A stretch of DNA of 64,000 nt from Flavobacterium sp. SUN052 (GTDB lineage: Bacteria > Bacteroidota > Bacteroidia > Flavobacteriales > Flavobacteriaceae). The stretch's first letter is position 1, and each line of letters starts with the position of its first letter. Under the pieces are notes generated by a model. It searched no databases and was not told the DNA's origin. It saw only the letters and a program-made list of their open reading frames with translations. Shown here piece after piece: positions 11,001 to 17,387 of the stretch. Location of the stretch: contig NZ_JAPQNS010000009.1 of assembly GCF_028867935.1 (NCBI RefSeq), forward strand, positions 248,001 through 312,000, written 5' to 3'. The position numbers and the translations under genes were made by a program.

Positions 11001-12758
11001 AGCAGTCAGAATCTGACATGTTTTGGTGACGAAACAGGCCAGATCAGCTTGACGGCAAGGGGTGGCATTGGGCCTTATACGTACATCTGGGCCGATAATG
11101 GAACCGCATCGCAGGCCAGCACTCCCACCCGAACCGGTTTATCGGCAGGACTCTACTCCGTGACAGTGGTTGACGCTAACGCCTGTTCGATTGTACAGAG
11201 CATAACCATAAACCAGCCGACGGCTCTTAGTATTTCCAGTACGCTTGTCAATGCTGCCAATAGCGGTGTTAATAATGGAAGTATTAGCCTAACGGTGTCC
11301 GGTGGTACCACCAGAACATTGCCTGGCGATGGGTATGTGTATTTGTGGAATGATGGAGCGATTACGGCTTACCGTACCAATCTGGTGGCTGGGACGTATT
11401 CTGTTACGGTTATCGATGCCAACGCCTGTGTTCTTTCGACAACAGTTGTGCTGTCAGAACCAACGGCTTTGACTCTGAATCTACAGGCCAGAAATGTATC
11501 CTGTAACGGTGGCACAGATGGATTAGTCAGTTTGACTGTAGCAGGTGGTATAGCACCCTATTCGTATGCCTGGAGCAATAGTAAAGGGGAACTCATCGCC
11601 ACAAACCAAAATCTGACCGATGTTGGGGTAGGAAACTACGTCGTTGTGGTGACCGGGGCCAATGGCGATACTGTTTCGGCAGGTATTGCAGTAGCTCAAC
11701 CACTTCCTCTAACGGTTTCAGCATTGCCTACTGATGCTGTCTGTACTGGACAAACCGGAACCGTGACAACTGAAATTCGCGGTGGCACTCCTGGCCCATC
11801 AGAACAACCCTATCAGTACCTGTGGAATACCGGTACTACAACAGCCTCAGTATATAGCCTCTCTGTGGGTTCCTATACGCTCATAGTAACGGATGCCAAC
11901 GGGTGTACGGCCAGCACGAGCGTGAACATCATCCAACCAGAACCGTATAACCTGAGTGCGGTGGTGACGCCTGTATCGTGCCGAAGTGGGGATAATGGTC
12001 GTATTAACCTGACAGTAGAGGGTGCAACCCTGCCTTATCGAATTCAGTGGAGTACAGGAGCCACTACCGAAGATATTGGAAACCTCCCGGCTGGCACTTA
12101 TTCTGTCACCGTACTTGACGCAAACAACTGTGTGGAGGTTACCTCATTTGTTGTGCAGGAACCCCCTTCGCTCACTGTTACTTTAACAAGCCGACAGAAT
12201 CCAACCTGTTATGAGGGCGAAAACGGTCTGCTAAGTCTAACGGCCACGGGCGGGACAGGGCCTTATGTATACGTCTGGTCTGACAACGGTACAGCCTCGC
12301 TGGTCAATACAGCCGAACGGACGGGTCTCTCAGCGGGCACTTATTCGGTAACGGTGACTGATGCCAATGGTTGTTCAGTCACGCAGGCAAGTACGCTTAC
12401 GCAGGGAACACGTCCTTATGTGCAGTTGCAGGCTATTCCGAGTAACCTTACTGGAGCAACCTCTCGCAATGATGGACAGTTAATTTTAAGTGGCTTCTCA
12501 TTAATAGACCGGTTCGATAGTTCATTGGGGGCGGTTTATAGTGGGTCGGCTGTTTCATCGGCTACGTTGCCAATTGTGCCTGCAAATGGCATCCTGACTC
12601 AGTCGCTTCCCAATCCCAGTGCTCCCCAGCCCTACACCGTGCGGGTGTTTGATGTCAATGGCTGTTACACCGATGTAACAGCCGTGTTACAGCCAACCAT
12701 TTTTGTCTGTCCCCCCGACCCAATCTGTATTCCAATAACCGTCGAAAGGCGTGAATGA
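2019..12758 (+). CDS. Giant secreted SprB-repeat surface protein
   Basis: A 3579-residue protein starting with a signal peptide (about 1-31, ending near KAQAQA). A short DDDGD-type putative metal-binding stretch with four cysteines follows at about 36-60. Residues about 90-500 resemble the IgGFc-binding N-terminal domain, and about 500-775 are Ig/PKD-like. From about 777 to 3467 I count 35 tandem SprB-type repeats of 72-85 residues. Each carries a first cysteine (often CNGG), a GGTxPYxYxW core, an AGxYSVTVTDANGC strand and a linker ending QPxAL. The last 110 residues end in a cysteine-containing CPPDPICIPITV tail, with no standard type IX sorting domain that I can identify. SprB-type proteins of Flavobacterium are cell-surface gliding adhesins, so a surface adhesin role is inferred. 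The gene is monocistronic by spacing, with 608 bases to the next one. Confidence 0.9.
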   Translation: MAQCLRCTIFWWLATVFCLWIGPGFTVKAQAQATEICNNGIDDDGDKLIDCQDPDCPECTRFIDCVEPNTCYMPPTWAVPASPTAQSDPNDQVYGAQDLVLSTNADVTTVTIRTADGSFTKTVVVTSTGSTIVSLPLSVVMSNTPNTIQRNKGLIITSGEPVQVTYRQTPGLNQDIVPLKCRAALGYSFYAGSQTRLTTTNVPDERHFVSVMATQPNTVVTFRSPVALAGVSTFPFSVTLQAGDSYMLASRLINNGANSANESISGVLVTSTQPIVVNSGSQHTAQPYSGNRDAGIDQLVPIRTTGTNYVAMHGGNTTANSDYVIVIATENGTSVSIAGPSAVGGAAGVLSTTTLSAGQVYTYNLPNVQNRAYTITTGKRAYVYHVSSYAANEFGMGILPTINPCNGSKRIDFYRTTGSSNDQAVVMIPTAGLASLTFRGAPYTTYGTVVDNLTIGGVAHSIVSFSNGSIATAGTVNTVTSNERFHVGVVSNTGGASTGNFGFYSNYEAKVDVLNPTTKQPDDFYTVAQVVTGVATPHCLLLTSCGTNDRITNIVNGTFTQGTSFTGACLTYTMRTNAPKCARDTIRVQVENNIGRQGIICLEFVNIDNNLISRVIPESPVICQPGGSTSLTIIAEQVDRASGITYRYQTITPDKQIISTSIASGTATGQYRITVTDSNNCQDTTSVFARPETATIGFGTGAVTACAGSTATYTVTSTSGLYGWTVSGATILSGGTPTSSSITVRWNSTGSIKATVTSSNGCTAVVTRAVTVLAAPTLTATTQNPLCNGTATGSVDLTPANGTAPYTYRWSNNATTEDLTNVVAGVYSVSVADRYGCVPITQPFTVTLTNATSLSVITNQTNPLCNGLSTGTASITASGGTPAYRYQWSTGATTPTITGLAAGSYTVTVQDANGCTLSQVVSITQPPALSIVVARTPVTCNGTSTGTASLSVSGGVPGYLYRWNDGITTQNRTGLAAGTYSVTVTDANGCTAATSALITQPTALTLSTVVTNAKCNGANQGSIDLTVLGGTPNSLVPNYTYRWSKGAVTEDITNLIAGTYSVTVTDANSCARIQSATIAQPTALSLALTPRNPTCNGGSDGSVTLTVGGGTVPYTFRWSDGSNTTQNRTGLAAGLYSVTATDANGCFITANTTLTAPPALTASAVVTDVACSSGSTGRIDLTAGGGTGPYSYSWNTGALTQDINNLTVGQYAVTIRDANGCRFDFGATVRQPLPVSVTVLTTNAPCFGGTGDITVEVRGGTEAYSYRWNNGATTATIYGLPVGAYQLVVTDANSCTAQTSTMVSSPPDFAINAVVVPVSCNSGANALINVTVEGGTAPYRYRWSNGATTEDLANLPAGIYSLTVTDANNCIEKVDINVQEPPLMTLSESHTSVSCFGGTNGAINLTVSGGTKPYSYLWNDNNGQPGVSTEDRSTLNAGTYRVTVTDKNSCLTSLSVVISQPTALSVVPSVTAVSCNGGGDGVVALAVSGGVGSYQYQWVTGAGSATLANLFTGFYSVTVTDANSCSVALLNRVSQPTALTINASQQDVGCNGGNSGQILVTTTGGTAGYRYRWNDNSTAQNRTDLTAGTYSLTVSDANNCSQTRTFTLTQPAASSVTGIVTAVGCSGGTTGSINLTISGGVAPYDARWSDGGTTSPSRTGLTAGTYSVTVTDANQCTVSRTFSVTQPTALAASGSSSNVSCAGGSDGTISLTVSGGTSAYAFTWSGAVQNPSSQNQTGLPAGLYTVAIRDANGCQIARSFTITQPTTLQVNSRVSPVSCNRGSDGVVQLDVTGGTPAYKFRWNSGQTTQTVSNLPAGPYSATVTDAQQCSVVLSVNVPEASLIAMTARTTPTQCNGGSDGAVDLTVSGGVAPYRYQWSNAEITEDLSGLKAGNYVVTVTDFNNCPASMTVVIAQPSALTLTLLAQNNVCYGDLSGAINLTATGGTPGPPDRPYSYLWSHGFPDRNVGDLVVGSYSVVVTDVNGCTATGSTSLTSPPRLTTSFSTTNVSCFGGTNGAIDLTVSGGIAGPPTSPYSYTWIDGYESVGPTTQDRINLAANTYTATIRDQNGCLTTEVITISEPTALSLTGSATAVACNGNSTGSVSATALGGTLPYMYRWNNGATTASVSNLISGVYSLTVTDANGCQKTLSLTVTQASGLTLAGSTTPALCNGEDTGTISTTALGGTQPYRYRWNTGATTDQLASLIAGVYSLTLTDSNSCLATLSLTVTQPTALSLTGAVTAVACTGNSTGAINAVASGGSQPYLYTWSNGASTPSIASLTAGVYSLTVTDANLCTTSRSFTVTQPTALSLISTSVNVACNGASTGSITVTVSGGVSPYSYRWDDGVLTTNRTGLLASTYSLTATDANGCSLSTTITLTEPSALSLSSSVQNVACDGQSNGAVSLTVAGGVVPYRYLWSTGATSQNIANLLKGNYSVVVSDANGCTISAGMAISQPLPLTASVLGTDAICNGQFGTITTEVRGGTPNYAYRWNTGATTATVFGLAVGSYTLVVTDANGCQSSATTGITQPEPFNLNAIVVPVACNSGANGSIDLSVEGSTPPYRYRWSTGATTQDVSGLVSGTYSVTVLDVNDCVESTTISVSQPGSLSVSLSSVNLSCFANGTGQISVTAVGGTSPYEYSWADGGQSSPASTSSRTGLSSGGYSVTVSDGNGCSEVRSVSLSEPTALSLSGVTIDVTRHGEATGVIHVSALGGTPLYTYDWNTGDKTASVTNLTAGTYSVTVSDANRCASTLSFSVSEPTALTVSIDGKNVSCNGGANGATSLTVLGGVEPYRYQWSNQKGDMGVTQNLDNLPEGNYSVVVTDANGATATAAVAVIQPLPLTVSNLSTNAVCNGQTGTTTTEVRGGTPAYSYVWSNGATTMSVFSLSIGSYLLMVTDANGCTDTSSVTIGQPEPFNLNAVVVPVACNSGANGSIDLTVEGSTAPYRYRWSNGATTQDVSGLPSGIYSVTVLDANDCVESTTINVGEPTGLSAALSSQNLTCFGDETGQISLTARGGIGPYTYIWADNGTASQASTPTRTGLSAGLYSVTVVDANACSIVQSITINQPTALSISSTLVNAANSGVNNGSISLTVSGGTTRTLPGDGYVYLWNDGAITAYRTNLVAGTYSVTVIDANACVLSTTVVLSEPTALTLNLQARNVSCNGGTDGLVSLTVAGGIAPYSYAWSNSKGELIATNQNLTDVGVGNYVVVVTGANGDTVSAGIAVAQPLPLTVSALPTDAVCTGQTGTVTTEIRGGTPGPSEQPYQYLWNTGTTTASVYSLSVGSYTLIVTDANGCTASTSVNIIQPEPYNLSAVVTPVSCRSGDNGRINLTVEGATLPYRIQWSTGATTEDIGNLPAGTYSVTVLDANNCVEVTSFVVQEPPSLTVTLTSRQNPTCYEGENGLLSLTATGGTGPYVYVWSDNGTASLVNTAERTGLSAGTYSVTVTDANGCSVTQASTLTQGTRPYVQLQAIPSNLTGATSRNDGQLILSGFSLIDRFDSSLGAVYSGSAVSSATLPIVPANGILTQSLPNPSAPQPYTVRVFDVNGCYTDVTAVLQPTIFVCPPDPICIPITVERRE
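4347..12420 (+). repeat. Array of 35 tandem SprB-type coding repeats
   Basis: About 8.1 kb of diverged, in-frame repeats averaging 77 codons. The units differ at most synonymous sites, so the array is old or strongly diversified. In the C-terminal part the units follow a five-repeat order: repeats 22, 27 and 32 end in QPLPL; 23, 28 and 33 carry TEVRGG or TEIRGG; 24, 29 and 34 start NLNA or NLSA with C[NR]SG; 25, 30 and 35 carry TCF or SCF or TCY. The period is roughly 1.15-1.17 kb. Repeats 6-9 look like an older copy of the same order. Confidence 0.9.
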
Positions 12759-13366
12759 AGGGCTATTACAACGGTGGCAGCTGAAGTAATCCCCTTTTTC
12801 AGAGAAACAGTTTGCCTTGATTTACTAACGGTTGTTTTTACATCGCATGGGCGCAGTTCGCTTCGCAGCCCGTTAAATCAATAATTAGCCCCTGGTAAGC
12901 CCATATGGCTTTGTATGTAGATTACATATGTATTGCTTATACTCAATCAGATAGAGCCTTGGTGTTTATCGGAAAACCGCGTTTATCCTGTCTCAGTTAC
13001 GAAAATATTGTAGGAAGATGAGGTGATTTCTGCGGTTCTACCTTAGATTTGGCCCAAATTGAGTAAGTAGAAGCCACTTTTGAGGAAGTTCTTGTGCGAG
13101 TGGCCAGAGTAACTAGGCAGGGAATTTTTACGGTCCGAATCAGACAAAATGAGTTTACGGTTCGGTTTTACTTGGTCTTTCTGTTAAGTCTCTCATTAGC
13201 AATTGATTAAGTAAATTGGTATGACCATGTATCGACCTCCAATGTTGTTGCTTTAAGCAGCGGAGACGGGGTAAAAAAATAAAAAAATGTTGGCCGCTGG
13301 CTAAAGTTTTTGGATTAGTGACGTATAGTTGTAAGTTTCGTCTGAGAATGACAAAATCGGATTACC
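12759..13366. other. 608-base intergenic region between the SprB-repeat gene and the barrel gene
   Basis: I found no convincing gene, RNA or rho-independent terminator after the giant gene. The only recognisable element is a likely promoter at its right end (13309-13339). The region is more AT-rich than its flanks and has stops in all frames. Confidence 0.6.
13309..13339 (+). promoter_or_regulatory. Probable Bacteroidota-type promoter of the barrel-like gene
   Basis: TTTG at 13309-13312, a 19-base spacer, then TAAGTTTC at 13332-13339. This matches the Bacteroidota consensus TTTG-N19-TAnnTTTG except for the last base. A start site near 13346 would leave a leader of about 20 bases before the ATG at 13367. 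Confidence 0.45.
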
Positions 13367-15313
13367 ATGATCAAATTTATCCCCCCCGCGCTTAATACCC
13401 GCGTTAAGCGTCGAGCGATGTTATCTTGTGCTATTGGAAGTGTGTTGTCGGCAGGCCTGCTGTTAGGCCCTACGGCGGCCAACGCACAGCAATCCGCCGA
13501 TACACTCCGTCGTAATGACCAAGGTGACAAGTGTACACCTAAAGAGAACATTTATCGGTTAGGCCGTGGCGTCTACACTGATACACTTCGTCGGTCTGAG
13601 TTCAAGGCCCGCGCCAGTGATGTAGCCGAACTGGACGACTGCGACACTACGTTGCAAACGTTCGTACTGGTGCGTCGTCCATCGCCCTGGCGGATTGGTG
13701 CCTATGTTGGTCCTAACTTTGCATACTGCGGAACGTGGGATGCAACCTTCGGAGAAAACAAGCGCGACAACACGCTTTACAACGGCACGGGTTTCAACAT
13801 TACGCTGAACACCGACTATTTCTTCAGTCGGCCAGAGCGTCGGTTGCGTTTCGGAGTAGGTGCCGCTTTCGGCTACCAGAACTACCGGACCCGCAAAGAC
13901 TATATCGACTTCCTGCGGACTCGGGCTTCTCAGTTGGGTATCCCAACAACTGCTGAAGTACAGATCCGTCAGCGGTCATCAGAAGATTTCTTCTTCACAG
14001 TGGGTCCAGTTTTGCAGTGGACGTTTGCCCGGAGCCGCCGGAACCCATCGTGTATCTCATTCCTGGAAGCAGCACCTCGAATTGGTATCTACCGGTCAGA
14101 AGCCGCACTTATTGCAGCATCGGTACCGAGTCTGAATGACCGTCTGGTGCGGATGGTATCGCCAAGCAACCAGTTGAACCACTTAGGCGCTAATTTCTCC
14201 CTTGGTGTGTTCTTCCCGCTTCGCAATACTTGGCACATTGGTGTGCAGGCACAGGGTTTCTACACAAAACTGAACTACTTCATTGTCGACGGTGTAGCCG
14301 ACCAACTCCTGTCTTACCAGCGTAAGCACGGTGGTTTCAACGCCGGTGTAGCCGTTCGTAAAGGATTCACCCAGAAGAAGCTGATCCCGAAAGCTCCGGT
14401 ATCATGCCCAACCTGCGATTCTATCCCTGTGCTGACAGTTCGCTTTGCTAACCAAAGCCCACTGGGAGGTTTGTCTTTCTTTGCTGACAGCACGGCTGCT
14501 AACACGCTACCTGCAATCAGCTGGAGAAGCCGCACGCCAAATCCGAAAAACGAGACCTTTACCGCCCGTTTATACTACCGTCCCGATTCGGTGGCTGCTG
14601 GCGCAACAGATCAGGTTATTGCAGAATTGGTTAACACTACCGATACAACACTGGCTTTCCCTTCTGCTTATGTTGATTCATTGGGTCGCGCAAAAGGTGG
14701 TTTCTACTATGTAACCGTTCACAACCGTCAGACTGCCAAGTGCGGTACTTGTATGAGTGAGGTAGCTACAACAAGCTTTGCCCTGTTGAAGCCACAGAAT
14801 CCGCCACCATGTGTGACTGAGTTCCGTCACAAACTGGAGCGTTTGGAAGTGTTCTACCGCAACCCATACACTCGTGACATCGCCAGCGTTTGTTACTGTA
14901 ATGGTCAGGTTATCTCGGTGGGAGAGAAAACCTCTCGTCTGCGCTTCCGTGGTCTGAACCGTCGTCTGGCTATCGAGCCTTACACATTCGACTCAACTGC
15001 TCTTGTCTTGAACTTCTCACAACTGCCAGGCAACCTTGCTAAGCAATTGCAGGAAGAGAAAGCTAAGATCGAAGCTGGTCAGGCTGTCCGATACAAAGGC
15101 CGTCGTGTTCGTCCGCAAGTACAGTACTTCCGTGCTGTGTTCTCGGCTGAGCAACTGCCATGCGGAACTCAACCACAACGTCCAGTGGGTACCTTTAACG
15201 TGATTATCAGCGATAACACGTACTCAATAACTGATCTGAAGCCACTCGACGATGCACAGTATCAGAAATTGATCGCTCCACCAGCCCCGGCACCAACTCG
15301 TCGCCGTCGGTAG
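13367..15313 (+). CDS. Secreted outer-membrane barrel-like protein of unknown function
   Basis: A 648-residue protein with an N-terminal signal peptide (about 1-41, ending ANAQQ). Residues about 100-340 have alternating aromatic and hydrophobic strands separated by short turns, including a PWRIGAYVGPNF start and repeated strands such as RLRFGVGAAFGYQNY, as in outer-membrane beta-barrels. The C-terminal 300 residues contain several cysteine pairs (CPTC, CGTC, CYC), a helical lysine/glutamate stretch and a proline/arginine-rich tail. I do not recognise the family. It follows a giant SprB-repeat gene, and SprB-type adhesins elsewhere often have PorP/SprF barrel partners, so a role in export or anchoring of that protein is possible. 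No clear PorP/SprF signature was seen, and the gene has its own promoter and terminator. Confidence 0.75.
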   Translation: MIKFIPPALNTRVKRRAMLSCAIGSVLSAGLLLGPTAANAQQSADTLRRNDQGDKCTPKENIYRLGRGVYTDTLRRSEFKARASDVAELDDCDTTLQTFVLVRRPSPWRIGAYVGPNFAYCGTWDATFGENKRDNTLYNGTGFNITLNTDYFFSRPERRLRFGVGAAFGYQNYRTRKDYIDFLRTRASQLGIPTTAEVQIRQRSSEDFFFTVGPVLQWTFARSRRNPSCISFLEAAPRIGIYRSEAALIAASVPSLNDRLVRMVSPSNQLNHLGANFSLGVFFPLRNTWHIGVQAQGFYTKLNYFIVDGVADQLLSYQRKHGGFNAGVAVRKGFTQKKLIPKAPVSCPTCDSIPVLTVRFANQSPLGGLSFFADSTAANTLPAISWRSRTPNPKNETFTARLYYRPDSVAAGATDQVIAELVNTTDTTLAFPSAYVDSLGRAKGGFYYVTVHNRQTAKCGTCMSEVATTSFALLKPQNPPPCVTEFRHKLERLEVFYRNPYTRDIASVCYCNGQVISVGEKTSRLRFRGLNRRLAIEPYTFDSTALVLNFSQLPGNLAKQLQEEKAKIEAGQAVRYKGRRVRPQVQYFRAVFSAEQLPCGTQPQRPVGTFNVIISDNTYSITDLKPLDDAQYQKLIAPPAPAPTRRRR

Positions 15314-15337
15314 AACTGGAACGTGAAATAACGTCAA

Positions 15338-15368
15338 AGCCCCCTGGACTGTCCAGGGGGCTTTTTTT
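15338..15368 (+). terminator. Rho-independent terminator after the barrel-like gene
   Basis: A perfect 11-base-pair stem (15338-15348 with 15352-15362, arms AGCCCCCTGGA and TCCAGGGGGCT) with a three-base loop, followed by a run of T. Confidence 0.95.
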
Positions 15369-15421
15369 GTGGCCATTCCAACGATTTATACTCAACAAGG
15401 ATCTTGTAACAAAAGACTATT

Positions 15422-15811
15422 ATGAAAACGACACTGATGATGCTGGTCATTCTAATAATGACAGACTGCCAGCTTAAGGACGACCTTCAAACTGATCCAG
15501 CAAACACATTATTAGATCGTGAAGGCTCTATTGACATTGTTGTTTGTAGCCGTGGGTGTTACCAATACGTGCTGAGCATACCGACTATCGACGGGCAATT
15601 GTTTCCGGTCAATCTGGATAAAACTTTGGAGAAGGCTGCTTTCGATTATTTTATTGCCAACCAGAATCAGGGAATAATGGGGTACCCGGTGGTATTTAAC
15701 GGAACCTTGATGGGTGATTCAACAGTGATTTCGGTTCCCGCTCCTAATGATGTTCCTACACCTAAATTCAAGGCAAGAAACATTGAATTAACGGCCATCA
15801 GGAAAAGGTAG
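15422..15811 (+). CDS. Small exported protein, possible lipoprotein
   Basis: A 129-residue protein with a short hydrophobic N-terminus (MKTTLMMLVILIM) and a cysteine at 16 in MTDC, a poor lipobox but one of the non-canonical kinds seen in Bacteroidota. The rest is a small soluble domain with a CSRGC pair at about 42-46 and mixed strands. I do not recognise the family. It lies alone between a strong upstream terminator (15338-15368) and a bidirectional-looking terminator (15865-15895), convergent with the FAS1 gene. Whether the product is lipid-anchored or released is uncertain. Confidence 0.65.
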   Translation: MKTTLMMLVILIMTDCQLKDDLQTDPANTLLDREGSIDIVVCSRGCYQYVLSIPTIDGQLFPVNLDKTLEKAAFDYFIANQNQGIMGYPVVFNGTLMGDSTVISVPAPNDVPTPKFKARNIELTAIRKR

Positions 15812-15860
15812 TTGGATACTGTTTAGTGTAATTGTTCGTTGCTTCGTGTATTATGAAATC

Positions 15861-15895
15861 AAAAAAAGGGCCCTGTTAACCAAACAGGGCCCTTT
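15861..15895 (-). terminator. Terminator between convergent genes, mainly for the FAS1 gene
   Basis: Arms GGGCCCTGTT (15868-15877) and AACAGGGCCC (15883-15892), extendable by three A-T pairs. A run of seven A at 15861-15867 gives the U-tract for minus-strand transcripts. The plus side has only TTT, so plus-strand termination would be weaker. Confidence 0.9.
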
Positions 15896-15930
15896 CCAAC
15901 TACTACCTAATTGAATGATTGTCTTTACTA

Positions 15931-17064
15931 TTACTGAGCCGTTGGCAGCAGTACCCGGTCAATTACGTGGATCACACCGTTTGACGTAACAATATCTGCC
16001 GAAGTGATATTAGCCGCGTTTGAGCCATTGCCTTTGCCTGTAATAGTCACTTTACCACCGCTTGTGTTAAAGCGAACACTGTTGCCCTCGGCAGTTACTA
16101 CATCGGCTCCATTTTGGAACGTTTGTGAGAAGGCGCGATAGTTCAGCACGTGGTATTTCAGAATGCTTGCCAGTTTCGCTGGATCAGCAGCCCGGATAGC
16201 AGCCTCGTCGGCGTAGCCAGCGGCTTTGAAAGCGGCATTGGTTGGGGCGAAAATCGTCACACCATTAGCTGTATTTGCAGTTAATAAGCTTTGCACTGAT
16301 GTGCCAGCCCGTTCAGCGGCTACTAGTAAGAAGGATAGATCAGCATTTGCTTTCGCCAGATCGTTTGCGCTTGCCGAAGGGGCTTTCAACACCTGGTTAA
16401 CAATATGCACTACGCTTCCTGTAGCGGCATTGTTTCCTTTGGTGATTTTAGCCGTGTTTACGCTAATATCAGCATCGCTGGCTTTGTAAACGGTGATACG
16501 TCCATCAGCCAGATTGGTTTGATACGAGGTGTTAACCGATGTTGGGAATGCCGATAAGTCGATTACGGACCCAACAATGTGATAACGAAGAATACGTTGC
16601 AGATCGGCCACTGGAGCTGCGGTGACAGCAGCTTCATTGGCATATCCAGCCGCCCGAAATGCGTCATCAGTGGGAGCAAATAGGGTCAAACCACCCTTGT
16701 TTACTTCGTCGGTAAGTCCTGCCCGGGCAATAGCGGCTTCCAGTATGTTAAGATTATCTTGCGCAGCCACAAATGAAGCTACGGCCAGTACTGTACCGTT
16801 AGTTCCTGTATTGCCACCAGGCGTAGTCGTCGTGCCTGTACCGGGCGTTGTTGTTGTGCCGGTGCCAGGTGTAGTTGTCGTGCCGGTGCCGGGCGTTGTG
16901 GTCGTGCCGGTGCCAGGCGTCGTAACAGTGCCACTGCCGGGGCCAGTTGTGCCCGTGGTTGGATCTACGACTTCGTTGTTACAGCCAATGAATAGTGGGG
17001 CTGAACAGACCAAGATAGCAGCCAAGGCTTGGCGGAGGTTTTTGAATACGAGTTTCGAGTTCAT
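15931..17064 (-). CDS. Two-domain fasciclin (FAS1) lipoprotein
   Basis: A 377-residue protein with a lipoprotein signal (LFIGC, lipidated cysteine C28). A low-complexity linker of about 45 residues follows, built from five near-identical TTTTPGTG-type octapeptides. Two FAS1 domains come next, at about 92-230 and 237-375. Each shows the family blocks: LTLFAPTDDAF or VTIFAPTNAAF (H1 box), the ILRYHIV or ILKYHVL strand, and the VHIVNQVL or IHVIDRVL C-terminal strand (H2 box). FAS1 domains mediate protein or glycan adhesion at cell surfaces. It most likely sits on an outer-membrane surface, held away from it by the Pro/Thr/Gly linker. It is a single-gene unit with a strong terminator downstream. 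Confidence 0.92.
   Translation of the reverse strand: MNSKLVFKNLRQALAAILVCSAPLFIGCNNEVVDPTTGTTGPGSGTVTTPGTGTTTTPGTGTTTTPGTGTTTTPGTGTTTTPGGNTGTNGTVLAVASFVAAQDNLNILEAAIARAGLTDEVNKGGLTLFAPTDDAFRAAGYANEAAVTAAPVADLQRILRYHIVGSVIDLSAFPTSVNTSYQTNLADGRITVYKASDADISVNTAKITKGNNAATGSVVHIVNQVLKAPSASANDLAKANADLSFLLVAAERAGTSVQSLLTANTANGVTIFAPTNAAFKAAGYADEAAIRAADPAKLASILKYHVLNYRAFSQTFQNGADVVTAEGNSVRFNTSGGKVTITGKGNGSNAANITSADIVTSNGVIHVIDRVLLPTAQ
16817..16936 (-). repeat. 24-bp minisatellite encoding the FAS1 protein linker
   Basis: Five consecutive 24-base units (16817, 16841, 16865, 16889 and 16913 onward) that differ by a few substitutions, alternating between CCAGGCGT- and CCGGGCGT-type starts. Each encodes one PGTGTTTT-type octapeptide, so copy-number change would lengthen or shorten the linker without shifting frame. 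Confidence 0.9.
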
Positions 17065-17387
17065 TCGTTGAGTTATTTGTAAAACATACTTTGTATCATT
17101 TCAAGCAAGCCACAGATGCTGGTTTGTCCGAAACAACTGACCTTTCAACGGAGGACATGAAACTATTGTTGTATATTTTTGTCGCTTAAAGTCGAATCAG
17201 GTTTACAAAAAAGCCTTTTTGCAACAGTGTGTCTGAAATAAAGGAATATTTGAAAAATAAACCCTAAATGATTGACTTTCAGAATGTTTATATTGTATGC
17301 TATTTATTGTATAAAGTGTATAAATATTGGCTCTGCTATGACTCTTTTCGTGACCAGGTTTTTTGCCCGTTTTTGATTGAACGGTCC
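17065..17387. other. AT-rich gap between the FAS1 gene and the histidine kinase gene
   Basis: 323 bases of AT-rich sequence that must hold the promoter of the minus-strand FAS1 gene. I found no clean TAnnTTTG element on that strand, no RNA and no terminator for the histidine kinase gene whose stop is at 17388. Confidence 0.5.

Noticed and set aside
16817..16936. Possible CRISPR-like array of short direct repeats
   Set aside because: The units are adjacent with no spacers, in frame, and encode a linker.
16622..17071. 149-codon open frame opposite the FAS1 gene with repeated VVVPVPGV
   Set aside because: It is the antisense reading of the 24-base minisatellite and FAS1 domain; the minus-strand lipoprotein with two FAS1 domains is far better supported.
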